In this document: positions 1 to 7,225 of the stretch, piece after piece
Layout of the letters: each line of letters starts with the position of its first letter
How positions within the stretch are numbered: the first letter of the stretch is position 1
NCBI GenBank assembly: GCA_934573935.1
Contig: CAKTMO010000019.1
Location: 1-37,143, forward strand
DNA length: 37,143 bases
Direction: 5' to 3'
From: an uncultured Oscillospiraceae bacterium
GTDB lineage: Bacteria; Bacillota; Clostridia; Oscillospirales; Oscillospiraceae
Translations under genes and position numbers: made by a program
Notes under the pieces: generated by a model
What the model saw: the letters and a program-made list of their open reading frames with translations, nothing else
Databases searched by the model: none
What the model was told of the DNA's origin: nothing

Positions 1-654
1 GACAGCGTTTCCAATCAGCGCAAGCTCATTGAAAACTTTGTAGAGCGCAACCCGGATATTGAGGTCGTTTCCGAAAAGATCGACGATGGATACAGCGGCA
101 TCATCTTTGACCGCCCTGCGTTCAAGGAAATGATGCAGGATGTCACCGACGGCAACATCAACTGCGTCATCGTAAAAGACCTCTCCCGCTTAGGGCGCGA
201 GTACATTGAAACTGGCCGGTATCTGCGCCGGGTATTCCCGGCCTATGGGGTGCGCTTCATTGCCATCACCGACAGCATCGACACCGCCCACGACAGCGGC
301 GATGATCTAACCGTATCGGTCAAGAACATTATGAACGAAGCCTACTGCCGGGACATTTCCATCAAGACCCGTTCCTCTCTGGACGTGAAGCGGCGCAACG
401 GCGATTTCGTCGGCGCGTTCCCGGTGTACGGCTACATGAAAGCCGAGGACAATAAAAACCTACTCGTCCCCGATCCCTACGCCGCCCGCGTTGTCTGCGA
501 CATCTTCCGTATGCGGCTGGAGGGCGCAAGCGCCTCCAAAATCGCATCGGAGCTGAACCGGCTGGGTATTCTCTCCCCGCTGGCTTACAAGAAGAACAAC
601 GACCTGCCCTACGCGAAAAAGGGCTATGCGGACAAGGCTGACTGCAAATGGTCG
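1..654 (+). pseudogene. Large serine recombinase, truncated at both ends
   Basis: Reading frame 1 is open from the first base and encodes the resolvase-type catalytic domain of a large serine recombinase, the enzyme that integrates and excises Tn/ICE elements. Visible family landmarks are DSVSNQRKLI, DDGYSG, FDRPAF, VKDLSRLGRE and YCRDISIKTRSS, then the start of the Recombinase domain (GYMKAED, DPYAARVVCDIF, ADKADCKWSA). The catalytic serine would lie upstream of the window edge. Homology stops at KWSA (about position 657), where family members normally continue with a zinc-ribbon and coiled-coil region. From there the frame runs antisense through a tyrosine recombinase fragment to a stop at 873. 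The enzyme is therefore dead. It marks the remnant of a mobile element joined to foreign sequence by deletion. Confidence 0.85.
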
Positions 655-655
655 G

Positions 656-1102
656 CTAGCGAGCCAGATACAGGGCGAGAATGTAGTCCTCCCTCTCCTC
701 CGCCATGGCGCGGCCAATCAGCTTGCCGAACTCCGGGTTCGTCCATGTACGATCCCGCTGCCCGAAGCGGCGGCGTTCCAAGGCGACGCCCAGTTCTTCG
801 TTGTCCGGCAGCGCATAACGAGGCTGAGACATCTTATCGTGGAAAAATCGGATGGCGGAGAGATCGGTCTTGATGGTGCTAGCGGACTTGCCCTGCTCCT
901 GCAAATAGAGAACATAGCTTACCAGATGCTTGCTGCTGATGTTCTCCAGCTTTTGGAGATGGTAGTGGACAGCGAGGTAGGCGCAGAACCGTTTGACCGC
1001 CTCATAGTAGCGGTCTTTCGTACGGAAGCTGCCCTGCCGGTTGTGCCGCGCCATCTTGTCCAACTGAGTAACGAGGGTGTGGTAAATACCTTTTGTGGTC
1101 AT
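656..1102 (-). pseudogene. Tyrosine recombinase/integrase, N-terminal fragment
   Basis: Encodes about 148 residues of an integrase N-terminal SAM-like core-binding domain (AVKRFCAYLAVHYHLQKLENI, VSYVLYLQEQGKSASTIKTD, then EREDYILALYLAR). The start is ATG at 1102, preceded on the minus strand by an AAGGAG ribosome site. The longer open frame to 1192 has no such site. The coding sequence stops at TAG just where the catalytic domain should begin, so every catalytic Arg/His/Tyr residue is missing. The stop lies at the seam with the serine recombinase fragment on the opposite strand. One deletion that fused two recombinase genes tail to tail would explain both truncations. Confidence 0.8.
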
Positions 1103-1535
1103 ATAGAGAAAGCTCCTTATATTCAAAATTGTGTTCAGCTGGGCGCACTTCACCCATTGGCAAGGAGAGCCGTTTCCGGCGCATCTCCGCAAAACTGATA
1201 GACTGCCGCAGGCGGAAAGCCTTGGTGCTGTGTGTTTTTCGAGGTCTGCCCGTATGTCTGTCTCTCTTTACTTGTACCAGGTCAGTACGCTGCCACATGG
1301 GGCAAAGATGCCCTGCTCCGATAGAGCGGTGGCGGACACCAGGCCGCTGAACTCGGCTGCGGAAGGCTCCGCCGGTGTCCTGTGATCCGCCCGGCGACGG
1401 ATCTGAGAATATGCGATACCCCGTATATCCGGTGCCGCACTCTGACTGCGGCATACAGGGCGGGAGCTTGCCTCTCCCTTGATGGCTGTCGTGCCGTGCC
1501 ATCTCAACGGTTCAAAATAATCTTCTTCCTGTTCT
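1103..1535. other. Noncoding stretch upstream of integrase fragment
   Basis: I find no gene that I can support here. Several overlapping open frames exist on both strands, but they are Arg/Ser/Pro-rich, share no recognisable motif and lack ribosome sites. It is probably the former 5' region of the integrase within the decayed element. Confidence 0.4.
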
Positions 1536-1564
1536 GCGCCGAAGCAATTTCGGCGCGTTTTTCT
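1536..1564 (+). terminator. Intrinsic terminator
   Basis: GCGCCGAA (1536-1543) pairs with TTCGGCGC (1549-1556) around a 5-nt loop, followed by GTTTTTCTTTT. No intact gene precedes it, so it probably belonged to the decayed element. Confidence 0.6.
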
Positions 1565-1648
1565 TTTCCTGCGGTATCGCGGCGATGGCAAGTGCCGCGA
1601 CAAAATAGTAAGCAAAAACGCAGGAAGAATCCTCCTGCCGTTTCGGCT

Positions 1649-1891
1649 TCATACGATCCTTCCTGCGTTTGCAGTATTGTTCAATTCTGGTGGCCGCCCG
1701 GTTTTTCCGGGAGGGTTCGTTTTGACATACTTCGGGTTCTTAATCAGAGCGAAAAGCTGTTGATAGCCTTCCACCCGTGCCTGCTCTGCCTCGACCTAAA
1801 TGCTTGATGCCTTAAGTACACGTTCAGTGTAGTACGGCGGCAAAGCGGCGTACAGGTGGAAAATGCCGCGAGAGAATTTCTCGCAGCATAG
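1649..1891 (-). pseudogene. Degraded protein fragment with in-frame stop
   Basis: One minus-strand frame reads protein-like sequence interrupted by a TAG at 1796-1798. Upstream of it is IFHLYAALPPYYTERVLKAS; downstream is VEAEQARVEGYQQLFALIKN followed by PKYVKTNPPGKTGRPPELNN. The composition is much more protein-like than the other frames, and the segment lies between element remnants, so it is probably the end of a decayed mobile-element gene. I do not recognise the family. There is no start codon with a ribosome site. Confidence 0.35.
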
Positions 1892-2022
1892 TCATTGAAA
1901 TATAAGGGAGCAGTGGCCCTGATCTCGGACGGAAGCATGGTGCTTCTCAAGTACAAACTTAACAACGTGTGCGATGCAGATCACAGACCTGCAAATGGTG
2001 CACAAAGAACAATGGTAATTCT

Positions 2023-2051
2023 TATATACCACAATATATTGTGGTTGTCAA
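2023..2051 (-). promoter_or_regulatory. Leftward sigma-A promoter with palindromic spacer
   Basis: On the minus strand TTGACA (2046-2051) and TATATA (2023-2028) are separated by exactly 17 bp. The spacer is almost entirely the 18-bp palindrome at 2028-2045, a layout expected of a promoter closed by a dimeric repressor. Transcription would run left, into the degraded fragment and integrase remnants, so its original target gene is probably lost. Confidence 0.6.
2028..2045. promoter_or_regulatory. Perfect 18-bp palindrome, NrdR-box-like operator
   Basis: ACCACAATATATTGTGGT is a perfect inverted repeat. Its inner 14 positions fit the NrdR box consensus as I know it (acaCwAtATaTwGtgt), with mismatches only at the outermost positions. 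NrdR boxes normally come in pairs upstream of ribonucleotide reductase genes; I see no second box and no nrd gene here, so the assignment is tentative. Confidence 0.45.
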
Positions 2052-2092
2052 TATAGAAATGTCAAAATAATGTATCGAGGAAGAACGCGGCC

Positions 2093-2152
2093 AAAAAACA
2101 CAATACGCATTATCTCCGTATTAAATGCGTATTACGGAAATAATGCGTATTG
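2093..2152 (-). terminator. Probable terminator of the kdpDE/ktrAB operon
   Basis: CAATACGCATTAT (2101-2113) and ATAATGCGTATTG (2140-2152) form a perfect 13-bp stem. On the minus strand it is followed by TGTTTTTT (2093-2100). The 26-nt loop contains a smaller CCGTA/TACGG stem. It lies about 110 bp past the kdpE stop and faces the right way to end that operon. Its stem is built from the same GCGTATT units as the neighbouring direct repeats. Confidence 0.55.
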
Positions 2153-2155
2153 CGT

Positions 2156-2185
2156 GCGTATTAAAGGCGTATTAAAGGCGTATTA
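2156..2185. repeat. Three GCGTATTA direct repeats, 11-bp period
   Basis: GCGTATTA occurs at 2156-2163, 2167-2174 and 2178-2185, exactly 11 bp apart with AAG spacers. Further copies of GCGTATT lie at 2127 and 2145 and an inverted copy at 2102-2108. The period is one helical turn, so all three copies face the same side of the helix, as for iterons or tandem regulator half-sites. No gene starts here. Confidence 0.6.
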
Positions 2186-2263
2186 TCGCCGCAGGGAGCA
2201 GCCACAAATGTGCCCACAGATCAGAAGGGTAGAGTGAAAGGGTGCCAATACAGGCTGAAGTCA

Positions 2264-2980
2264 TTATTCATCCTGATATGTATCCACCCGCAGCATCCGA
2301 TAGCCGATGCCGATGTGCGTTTGTATGTACTGCTGACCGTCTTTCCCGTTCTCCAGCTTTTTGCGCAGGGTCGCCATGAATACCCGCAGGGAGGCAATAT
2401 CGTTTTCCCAACTGCTGCCCCAGATCTGCTGCGTGATGTAGGTATGCGTCAGAACCTTACCCACATTTTTGGAGAGCAGGCACAGCAGCTTGTATTCGAT
2501 GGGTGTCAGGTGCAGCTCTGCGCTGTCAAGATACGCACAGCCTGCGGCATAGTCGATCTTCAGCGCACCATTCGTGAAAATCGGCGCTTCCTGCGCTGCG
2601 TCCGGCTTCATCAGCGCCAGCCGCCGCTGCGTCACTCGCAGCCGCGCCAGCAGCTCCTCCACAGAAAAAGGCTTCGTCAGGTAATCATCCGCCCCGGCAT
2701 CCAGCGCCTCGATCTTGTCGGAATCCTCCGTCCGGGCGCTGATGACGATGATCGGCATATTCGACCAGGAGCGGATCTTTTGGATCACCTCCACGCCGTC
2801 TGTGTCCGGAAGGCCAAGATCCAGCAGAACGATGTCGGGATTGTGGGAGGAAGCCTCCAGAATCGCACTGGCACCGTTCGGCGCGGAAAGATATTTATAG
2901 TCATGGGTCTTCAGCGTCGTCGTGATCAAGTTGCGTACCGGCGCATCATCCTCCACCACGAGGATCAAAGGTTTATTCAT
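2264..2980 (-). CDS. kdpE: KdpE-like OmpR-family response regulator
   Basis: A 238-residue two-domain response regulator. The receiver domain spans about residues 4-115, with acidic pocket E10-D11-D12, phosphoacceptor D54 (in VLLDLGLPDTDG), the S81 switch residue and K103 in LTKPFS. A winged-helix OmpR/PhoB DNA-binding domain covers about 135-232 (LTPIEYKLLCLLSKNVGKVL, then LRVFMATLRKKLE and IGIGYRML). The start overlaps the end of the kinase gene by 8 nt, so the two are translationally coupled. KdpE classically activates kdpFABC at low potassium. No Kdp ATPase genes are present, and the partners upstream in the same operon are ktrAB, which suggests it controls that operon. Repeats just past its 3' end could be binding sites but are untested. 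Confidence 0.9.
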   Translation of the reverse strand: MNKPLILVVEDDAPVRNLITTTLKTHDYKYLSAPNGASAILEASSHNPDIVLLDLGLPDTDGVEVIQKIRSWSNMPIIVISARTEDSDKIEALDAGADDYLTKPFSVEELLARLRVTQRRLALMKPDAAQEAPIFTNGALKIDYAAGCAYLDSAELHLTPIEYKLLCLLSKNVGKVLTHTYITQQIWGSSWENDIASLRVFMATLRKKLENGKDGQQYIQTHIGIGYRMLRVDTYQDE

Positions 2981-4949
2981 GAAGCGTTACCTCACTTATC
3001 GGCAGGGTAAAGGTGAACACGCAGCCATGGGGCACATTGTCCGCAAGGGTCAGTGCCCCGCCGTGCGCCTCAACGATTGACCGGCAGAGGGGCAGGCCGA
3101 GACCCAGGCTGCGGCTGCTGTCACCGGCCGGTTTGCCAGCGGTGAAAAACAGTTCAAACGCGCGGGTCTGCCACTCCGGCGGAATACCGGGGCCATCATC
3201 CGCAACACAGATGACCGCATCCCGCCCCTGTACCCTTGCGCTGATTTGAATATGCGAGCCGGACGGCGTATATTTGATGGCGTTATTGACCAGATTCACC
3301 AGCACCTGAACGATCAGCCCGGCATCCATTCTGGCCAGAACAGGCGTATCTCCGCAATCCACCGTAATGGAATGCTCCCTGCTCCTGCGGTCGATATGCC
3401 GCAGGGCTTCCGTGATCACGTCCTCCACGATCTGATCGGACAGATGAAGCCGCACGCTTCCCTCCGCGATCTTTGTGATGGACAGCAGATTTTCCACCAG
3501 CCCGTTGAGCCACTGCGCATCGTCATAAATATCGGTGAAGATCTGCGTTCTGGCTGCGGCATCCAGCGTTTCATCGCTGTGCAGCAGCGTGTCGGCGTTG
3601 CCGGAAATGGAGGTCAGCGGCGTGCGCAGGTCGTGGGAGATGGAGCGCAGCAGATTGGCGCGAAGCTGCTCGTTCTTTACCAGAACAGCGGCCTCCTCCT
3701 TTTCTCTGGCATTGCGCAGGTTGTCCAGTGCCAGGGCACATTCGCCGAGGATCGACAGCGTGATGCTGGACTCGAAGGCATCCAGCGGCTTACCGGTAAT
3801 GGAGATGCCGATCACGCCATAGGCCTGCTGCTGGGTACGGATGGCAAGATACAGGAACTTCGCTCTGGGAAACTGCGCCGTCGTCGCTCCGGCACGTCTC
3901 CTGTTCTGCCATGTCCACTCTACGACCTCACGCTCCTGCTGGGCAGGCGGCACGCTGCACGCGGGCGAACCGTCGGCGGCGTAAAAGAGCCCTGTTCCCA
4001 GTTGGCCGTTTTCTGCCGGATAGGCAAGGATATCGCGCTCCAGCAGCCGCTGGAGCTGTGCCGCCGTCGTCTGGTAGGCGTCCTCTTCGCTTTGTGCCTT
4101 CTGCAGTTGTTGATTTGTGTCAAACAGCAGTTTCGTGCGAAAGGCATCGTGGGCGGAAAGCTGCGCGTGTGCCTTCAGCTTTGCCGCCAGTGTCCCCGTA
4201 AGAATAGACGCGCCCAGCATGATGACAAAGGTGACAGGATAGCCGGAGCCATAGGCCAGCAGCGAAAGGTGCGGTTCTGTCAGAAAATAGTTGAACAGGA
4301 TCACGCTCAGAATCGAGGCCAGTATGCCGCAGGTATAGCCGCTTGTCAGAACGGAGGTGAACAGGACACCCAGCAGGTACAGCGTAATGATGTTGGCGTC
4401 AGTAAAGCCCAGACGCAGGAACAGCCATCCGATGGTGGTGGCGGCGGTCAGAATGCCCAGCGTCAGCAGAAGCTCACGGAAGGTCGGCATGGCCGGACGC
4501 ATCAGCGTGGGCTTCTTCTGGTGGTAGTTCTTATAGACATCCACGTCAGGGATGATGTGAATGTCCAGCCCCGGCGCCAGTTCAATAAGCCGCTCCGTCA
4601 GTGTCGGACTGCTCCAGAAGCTGCGGCGCTGGGCGCCGCTGCGCCCGATCACGATCCGCGTCACGCCGGACAGCCTTGCGTATTCCGCGATCTGCGTCGG
4701 CACATCCTCGCCGCGCATAGTGACGATCTCCGCCCCCAGCTGCTGGGCAAGCCGGGTATTCTCCTGCAACCGAAGCTGGTCATCCTCCCGCATGGCGGTG
4801 TTTTCCGGTGTCTGCACATAGAGCGCCGTAAAGCTGCCGCCGAAAACGGACGCCATGCGCCCTGCGGTACGCACGATCCGCTCGTTGGATGGCGAGGACG
4901 ACAGGCAGACAAGAATATGCTCCGCTGCCGGTATTTCTGTTTTCTGCAT
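2973..4949 (-). CDS. kdpD: KdpD-like sensor kinase lacking the KdpD domain
   Basis: Membrane histidine kinase of 658 residues; canonical KdpD is near 890. It begins directly with the universal-stress-protein domain (about 10-135), followed by four DUF4118 transmembrane helices (about 160-255), a GAF-like region (about 295-410), HisKA with SISHDLRTPLTSI (phospho-His near 439) and HATPase_c with NLVNNAIKYT and DDGPGIPPEW boxes. The N-terminal KdpD domain with its own Walker A site is missing. The USP domain contains SSS, exactly 20 residues, then FTALY, matching the SXS-X20-FTAXY c-di-AMP motif described for Staphylococcus aureus KdpD. The start chosen is ATG at 4949, behind AAAGGCGGTGAG; a frame-matched ATG at 4973 lies on the promoter -10. 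It phosphorylates the adjacent KdpE. Confidence 0.9.
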   Translation of the reverse strand: MQKTEIPAAEHILVCLSSSPSNERIVRTAGRMASVFGGSFTALYVQTPENTAMREDDQLRLQENTRLAQQLGAEIVTMRGEDVPTQIAEYARLSGVTRIVIGRSGAQRRSFWSSPTLTERLIELAPGLDIHIIPDVDVYKNYHQKKPTLMRPAMPTFRELLLTLGILTAATTIGWLFLRLGFTDANIITLYLLGVLFTSVLTSGYTCGILASILSVILFNYFLTEPHLSLLAYGSGYPVTFVIMLGASILTGTLAAKLKAHAQLSAHDAFRTKLLFDTNQQLQKAQSEEDAYQTTAAQLQRLLERDILAYPAENGQLGTGLFYAADGSPACSVPPAQQEREVVEWTWQNRRRAGATTAQFPRAKFLYLAIRTQQQAYGVIGISITGKPLDAFESSITLSILGECALALDNLRNAREKEEAAVLVKNEQLRANLLRSISHDLRTPLTSISGNADTLLHSDETLDAAARTQIFTDIYDDAQWLNGLVENLLSITKIAEGSVRLHLSDQIVEDVITEALRHIDRRSREHSITVDCGDTPVLARMDAGLIVQVLVNLVNNAIKYTPSGSHIQISARVQGRDAVICVADDGPGIPPEWQTRAFELFFTAGKPAGDSSRSLGLGLPLCRSIVEAHGGALTLADNVPHGCVFTFTLPISEVTLHE

Positions 4950-4971
4950 GGTCTCACCGCCTTTTGTGGGC

Positions 4972-5000
4972 ATTATAGCACAGTATGAGATCGTTTTCCA
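4972..5000 (-). promoter_or_regulatory. Internal promoter for kdpDE
   Basis: Minus-strand TGGAAA (4995-5000), 17 bp, TATAAT (4972-4977), ending 22 bp before the kdpD start codon. The -35 box is imperfect (4/6). It would let kdpDE be expressed apart from ktrAB. Confidence 0.55.
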
Positions 5001-5010
5001 CTGTAAGCCT

Positions 5011-5124
5011 TCATGTCCGCCACCAATTTGTGCGGAAGAACCCGTCCACCAGCGCTATCACAAACCAGCCCAGCAGAAAAGCCAGCAAAGCGGATATGAT
5101 CAGAACAACATCTCCCATCCCCAT
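5011..5124 (-). CDS. 37-residue single-helix membrane protein in potassium operon
   Basis: A small reading frame between ktrA and kdpD encodes MGMGDVVLIISALLAF, then LLGWFVIALVDGFF and RTNWWRT. It has one strongly hydrophobic helix (about residues 6-30) and a Trp/Arg-rich C-terminus. The start ATG at 5124 lies 11 nt past the ktrA stop and follows GGTGGTGG, which suggests coupling. A GTG at 5151 would add nine residues (VLSHLKWWW). The segment FLLGWFVIAL resembles the core of KdpF (FLLLGYLVYAL, as I recall it), the small stabilising subunit of the Kdp pump. It could be a KdpF-like accessory of KtrB or a signal linker to KdpD. No homologue could be searched, so function is inferred from size, topology and place. 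Confidence 0.6.
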   Translation of the reverse strand: MGMGDVVLIISALLAFLLGWFVIALVDGFFRTNWWRT

Positions 5125-5135
5125 CCACCACCATT

Positions 5136-5783
5136 TCAGATGCGAAAGCACTTCTGCATTGCCTTATATTCCCCCAGCGCCAAAATGGTTTCATCCTTTG
5201 CCAGCACAGTTTCGGAAGTGACCGAAACATCGGTCTTTCCTGCCCGCTTGATGCCAAGAATGTTGATTCCAAACTTTCTGCGGATATCCAGTTCGCCAAT
5301 GCTTTTCCCAACCCAGCCTTCCGGCACTTCCACCTCAAAAATGGCGTGCTGCTCGTCGATCTCTATGTAGTCGAAGATATGGTCGGCAGTGTATCGGATC
5401 GCTGCCCATTTTGCCACCTGCTTTTCCGGGTAGACTACATGGTCGGCGCCATTGCGCAGCAGAAACTTCGCCTGTACATCACGTTCGGCACGGGACACAA
5501 CACACTTGGCTCCCAATTCCTTCAGCAGCGAGGTGGTCTCCAGCGAGTTCTGAAAGTTTCCGCTGATGGTCACCATGCAGACGTCAAAATTTCCCACCCC
5601 CAGCGACCGGAGGAATGCCGCGTTGGTGCTGTCCCCAATCTGCGCATTGGTGACGAAAGGCATGACCTCGTTGATCCGTTCCTCGTTTGTATCCACAGCC
5701 ATGACCTGATGCCCCATCTGTGCCAACTGCGCGGCGATATGCCGTCCAAAGCGACCCACGCCGATCAATAAAATGCTTTTCAT
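5136..5783 (-). CDS. ktrA: KtrA/TrkA potassium uptake regulatory subunit
   Basis: A 215-residue cytoplasmic gating subunit of a Ktr/Trk potassium transporter. The RCK_N Rossmann domain (about 1-130) has the GVGRFG nucleotide motif (8-13) and D31 at the end of beta-2, the usual NAD/ATP-selecting acid. An RCK_C domain (about 140-212) contains VPEGWVGKSIGELDIRRKFGINILGI-type sequence. KtrA rings bind ATP/ADP on the N-domain, and in Firmicutes the C-domain can bind c-di-AMP, which closes the channel. It follows ktrB by 18 nt on the same strand, and a small membrane protein and kdpDE follow it. Length is close to B. subtilis KtrA. Confidence 0.9.
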   Translation of the reverse strand: MKSILLIGVGRFGRHIAAQLAQMGHQVMAVDTNEERINEVMPFVTNAQIGDSTNAAFLRSLGVGNFDVCMVTISGNFQNSLETTSLLKELGAKCVVSRAERDVQAKFLLRNGADHVVYPEKQVAKWAAIRYTADHIFDYIEIDEQHAIFEVEVPEGWVGKSIGELDIRRKFGINILGIKRAGKTDVSVTSETVLAKDETILALGEYKAMQKCFRI

Positions 5784-5801
5784 TCTGTGAACCTCCTGAC
5801 T

Positions 5802-7142
5802 TTATCCAACTGTGATCTTATCCAACGGCAGCTTCGCCGCTCCGGCTCTTTTGCCGGACACCGCCGCGTAAATCAAGGTAAGCCCGCCGACCCTGCCCAG
5901 ATACATCAGCACGATCAGCACCATTTGCGACGGAATGTGGAGCTGCGGCGTGATACCCAGCGTCAGCCCTACCGTTCCAACTGCCGAAGCCGTTTCATAC
6001 AGGCACGCGGAAAGCGGCAGATTTTCATATGCGCTGATAAAAACAGCACCGCCAAAGAACAACGCGAGATACATCGTTACAACAGTTGCGGCGGTCTTGA
6101 TAACGCCGCATTCGATCCTGCGTCCAAAGAATTGGGCGCTCTCACGCTGGCGAAAGGTCGCGGCAGCATTTGCGACCAATACAGCCAGTGTTGTTGTTTT
6201 CATACCGCCCGCCGTAGAGCCGGGTGATCCGCCAATCATCATCAGGAAAATCATAACAGCCTGCGATGCGCCAGTCATATCAGAGAGGATCACAGTGTTG
6301 AAGCCAGCAGTCCTCGGTGTGACGGACTGAAAAAAAGAAGCAAGCACCCGCATTTCCATGGGAAGTGAAGAAAAATCCGCAAAGAAGAAAAATATGGCCG
6401 GAAGGACGAGAAGCAACGCGGTCGTGACAAGGATCACCTTGCTCTGCATCCGATAGCGGCGAAAGCGCAGCTTATTTTCGCAGATGTCATCCCATGTCAA
6501 GAAGCCGATGCCGCCGATCACGATCAGCAGCATAATTGTGATATTGATAATTGGACTGCCCGCATAACTGGTGAGGGACGGATAGAGGTTGTTTTCCGTT
6601 CCAAGAATATCAAATCCGGCGTTGCAAAATGCGGATACGGAATGAAACACCGCCATCCAGATACCGCGCCATCCATAGTCACGGCAGAACACCGGCAGCA
6701 TGGCAAGCGCGCCCAGCAGCTCGATCAGAAACGTTCCCCGCAGGATGAAGCGCGTCAGGCGGACGATCCCGCCGACCTTTGGCGCAGAGATCGCATCCTG
6801 CATGGTGCTGCGCTGCATCAGGGAGATCTTTCGCCCGGACAACAGCGCAAACGATGCTGCTATGGTCACAACGCCGAGGCCGCCGATCTGGATCAGCGCC
6901 AGAATGACCGCCTGCCCAAAGGTTGACCAATAGCTGCCCGTATCCTGTATGATAAGGCCCGTCACGCATACGGCGGAGGTCGCGGTAAACAACGCTTCAT
7001 TGAATGGAGTTACATTTCCTCCAGTCGTGGAGACCGGCAGCATCAGCAGCAGCGCTCCCAACAAAATAACTCCGGCGAAACCGAGAATGATAATTTGGAA
7101 GGATGAAAGGCCCCGCTTACAGCGGACAGCTTCTTCCGGCAT
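5802..7142 (-). CDS. ktrB: KtrB/TrkH potassium-translocating subunit
   Basis: A 446-residue polytopic membrane protein of the Trk/Ktr/HKT superfamily, length as for KtrB. The four pore repeats carry the selectivity-filter glycines: TSAVCVTGLI, SAFCNAGFD, TPRTAGFNT and ASAVGTVGLT. The third-repeat gate loop (GGSPGSTAGGMKTTT) is also present. It imports K+ (with Na+ in many relatives) and works with the adjacent KtrA ring. It is the first gene of a five-gene leftward operon. Its ribosome site, GGAGGGGGG ending near 7149, lies inside a large hairpin immediately upstream, so translation may be controlled there. Confidence 0.92.
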   Translation of the reverse strand: MPEEAVRCKRGLSSFQIIILGFAGVILLGALLLMLPVSTTGGNVTPFNEALFTATSAVCVTGLIIQDTGSYWSTFGQAVILALIQIGGLGVVTIAASFALLSGRKISLMQRSTMQDAISAPKVGGIVRLTRFILRGTFLIELLGALAMLPVFCRDYGWRGIWMAVFHSVSAFCNAGFDILGTENNLYPSLTSYAGSPIINITIMLLIVIGGIGFLTWDDICENKLRFRRYRMQSKVILVTTALLLVLPAIFFFFADFSSLPMEMRVLASFFQSVTPRTAGFNTVILSDMTGASQAVMIFLMMIGGSPGSTAGGMKTTTLAVLVANAAATFRQRESAQFFGRRIECGVIKTAATVVTMYLALFFGGAVFISAYENLPLSACLYETASAVGTVGLTLGITPQLHIPSQMVLIVLMYLGRVGGLTLIYAAVSGKRAGAAKLPLDKITVG

Positions 7143-7149
7143 ATAAATC

Positions 7150-7188
7150 CCCCCTCCGGTGTGATCATGTTCATCATACCAGAGGGGG
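7150..7188 (-). promoter_or_regulatory. Hairpin covering the ktrB ribosome binding site
   Basis: The arms 7150-7165 and 7173-7188 pair over 16 positions with one mismatch plus one G-U or A-C pair, around a 7-nt loop. On the minus strand the 3' arm contains GGAGGGGG, the Shine-Dalgarno of ktrB, about 10 nt before the ATG at 7142. In the plus direction it could instead act as a weak terminator, but no T-run follows it on either strand. Confidence 0.6.
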
Positions 7189-7225
7189 CTTTAAGGCGGG
7201 ATAAGGGCTGCGCGATCGGTATTAA

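Noticed and set aside
1002..1502. 166-codon minus-strand open frame near the integrase fragment
   Set aside because: Overlaps the integrase in another frame, with no recognisable domain or ribosome site.
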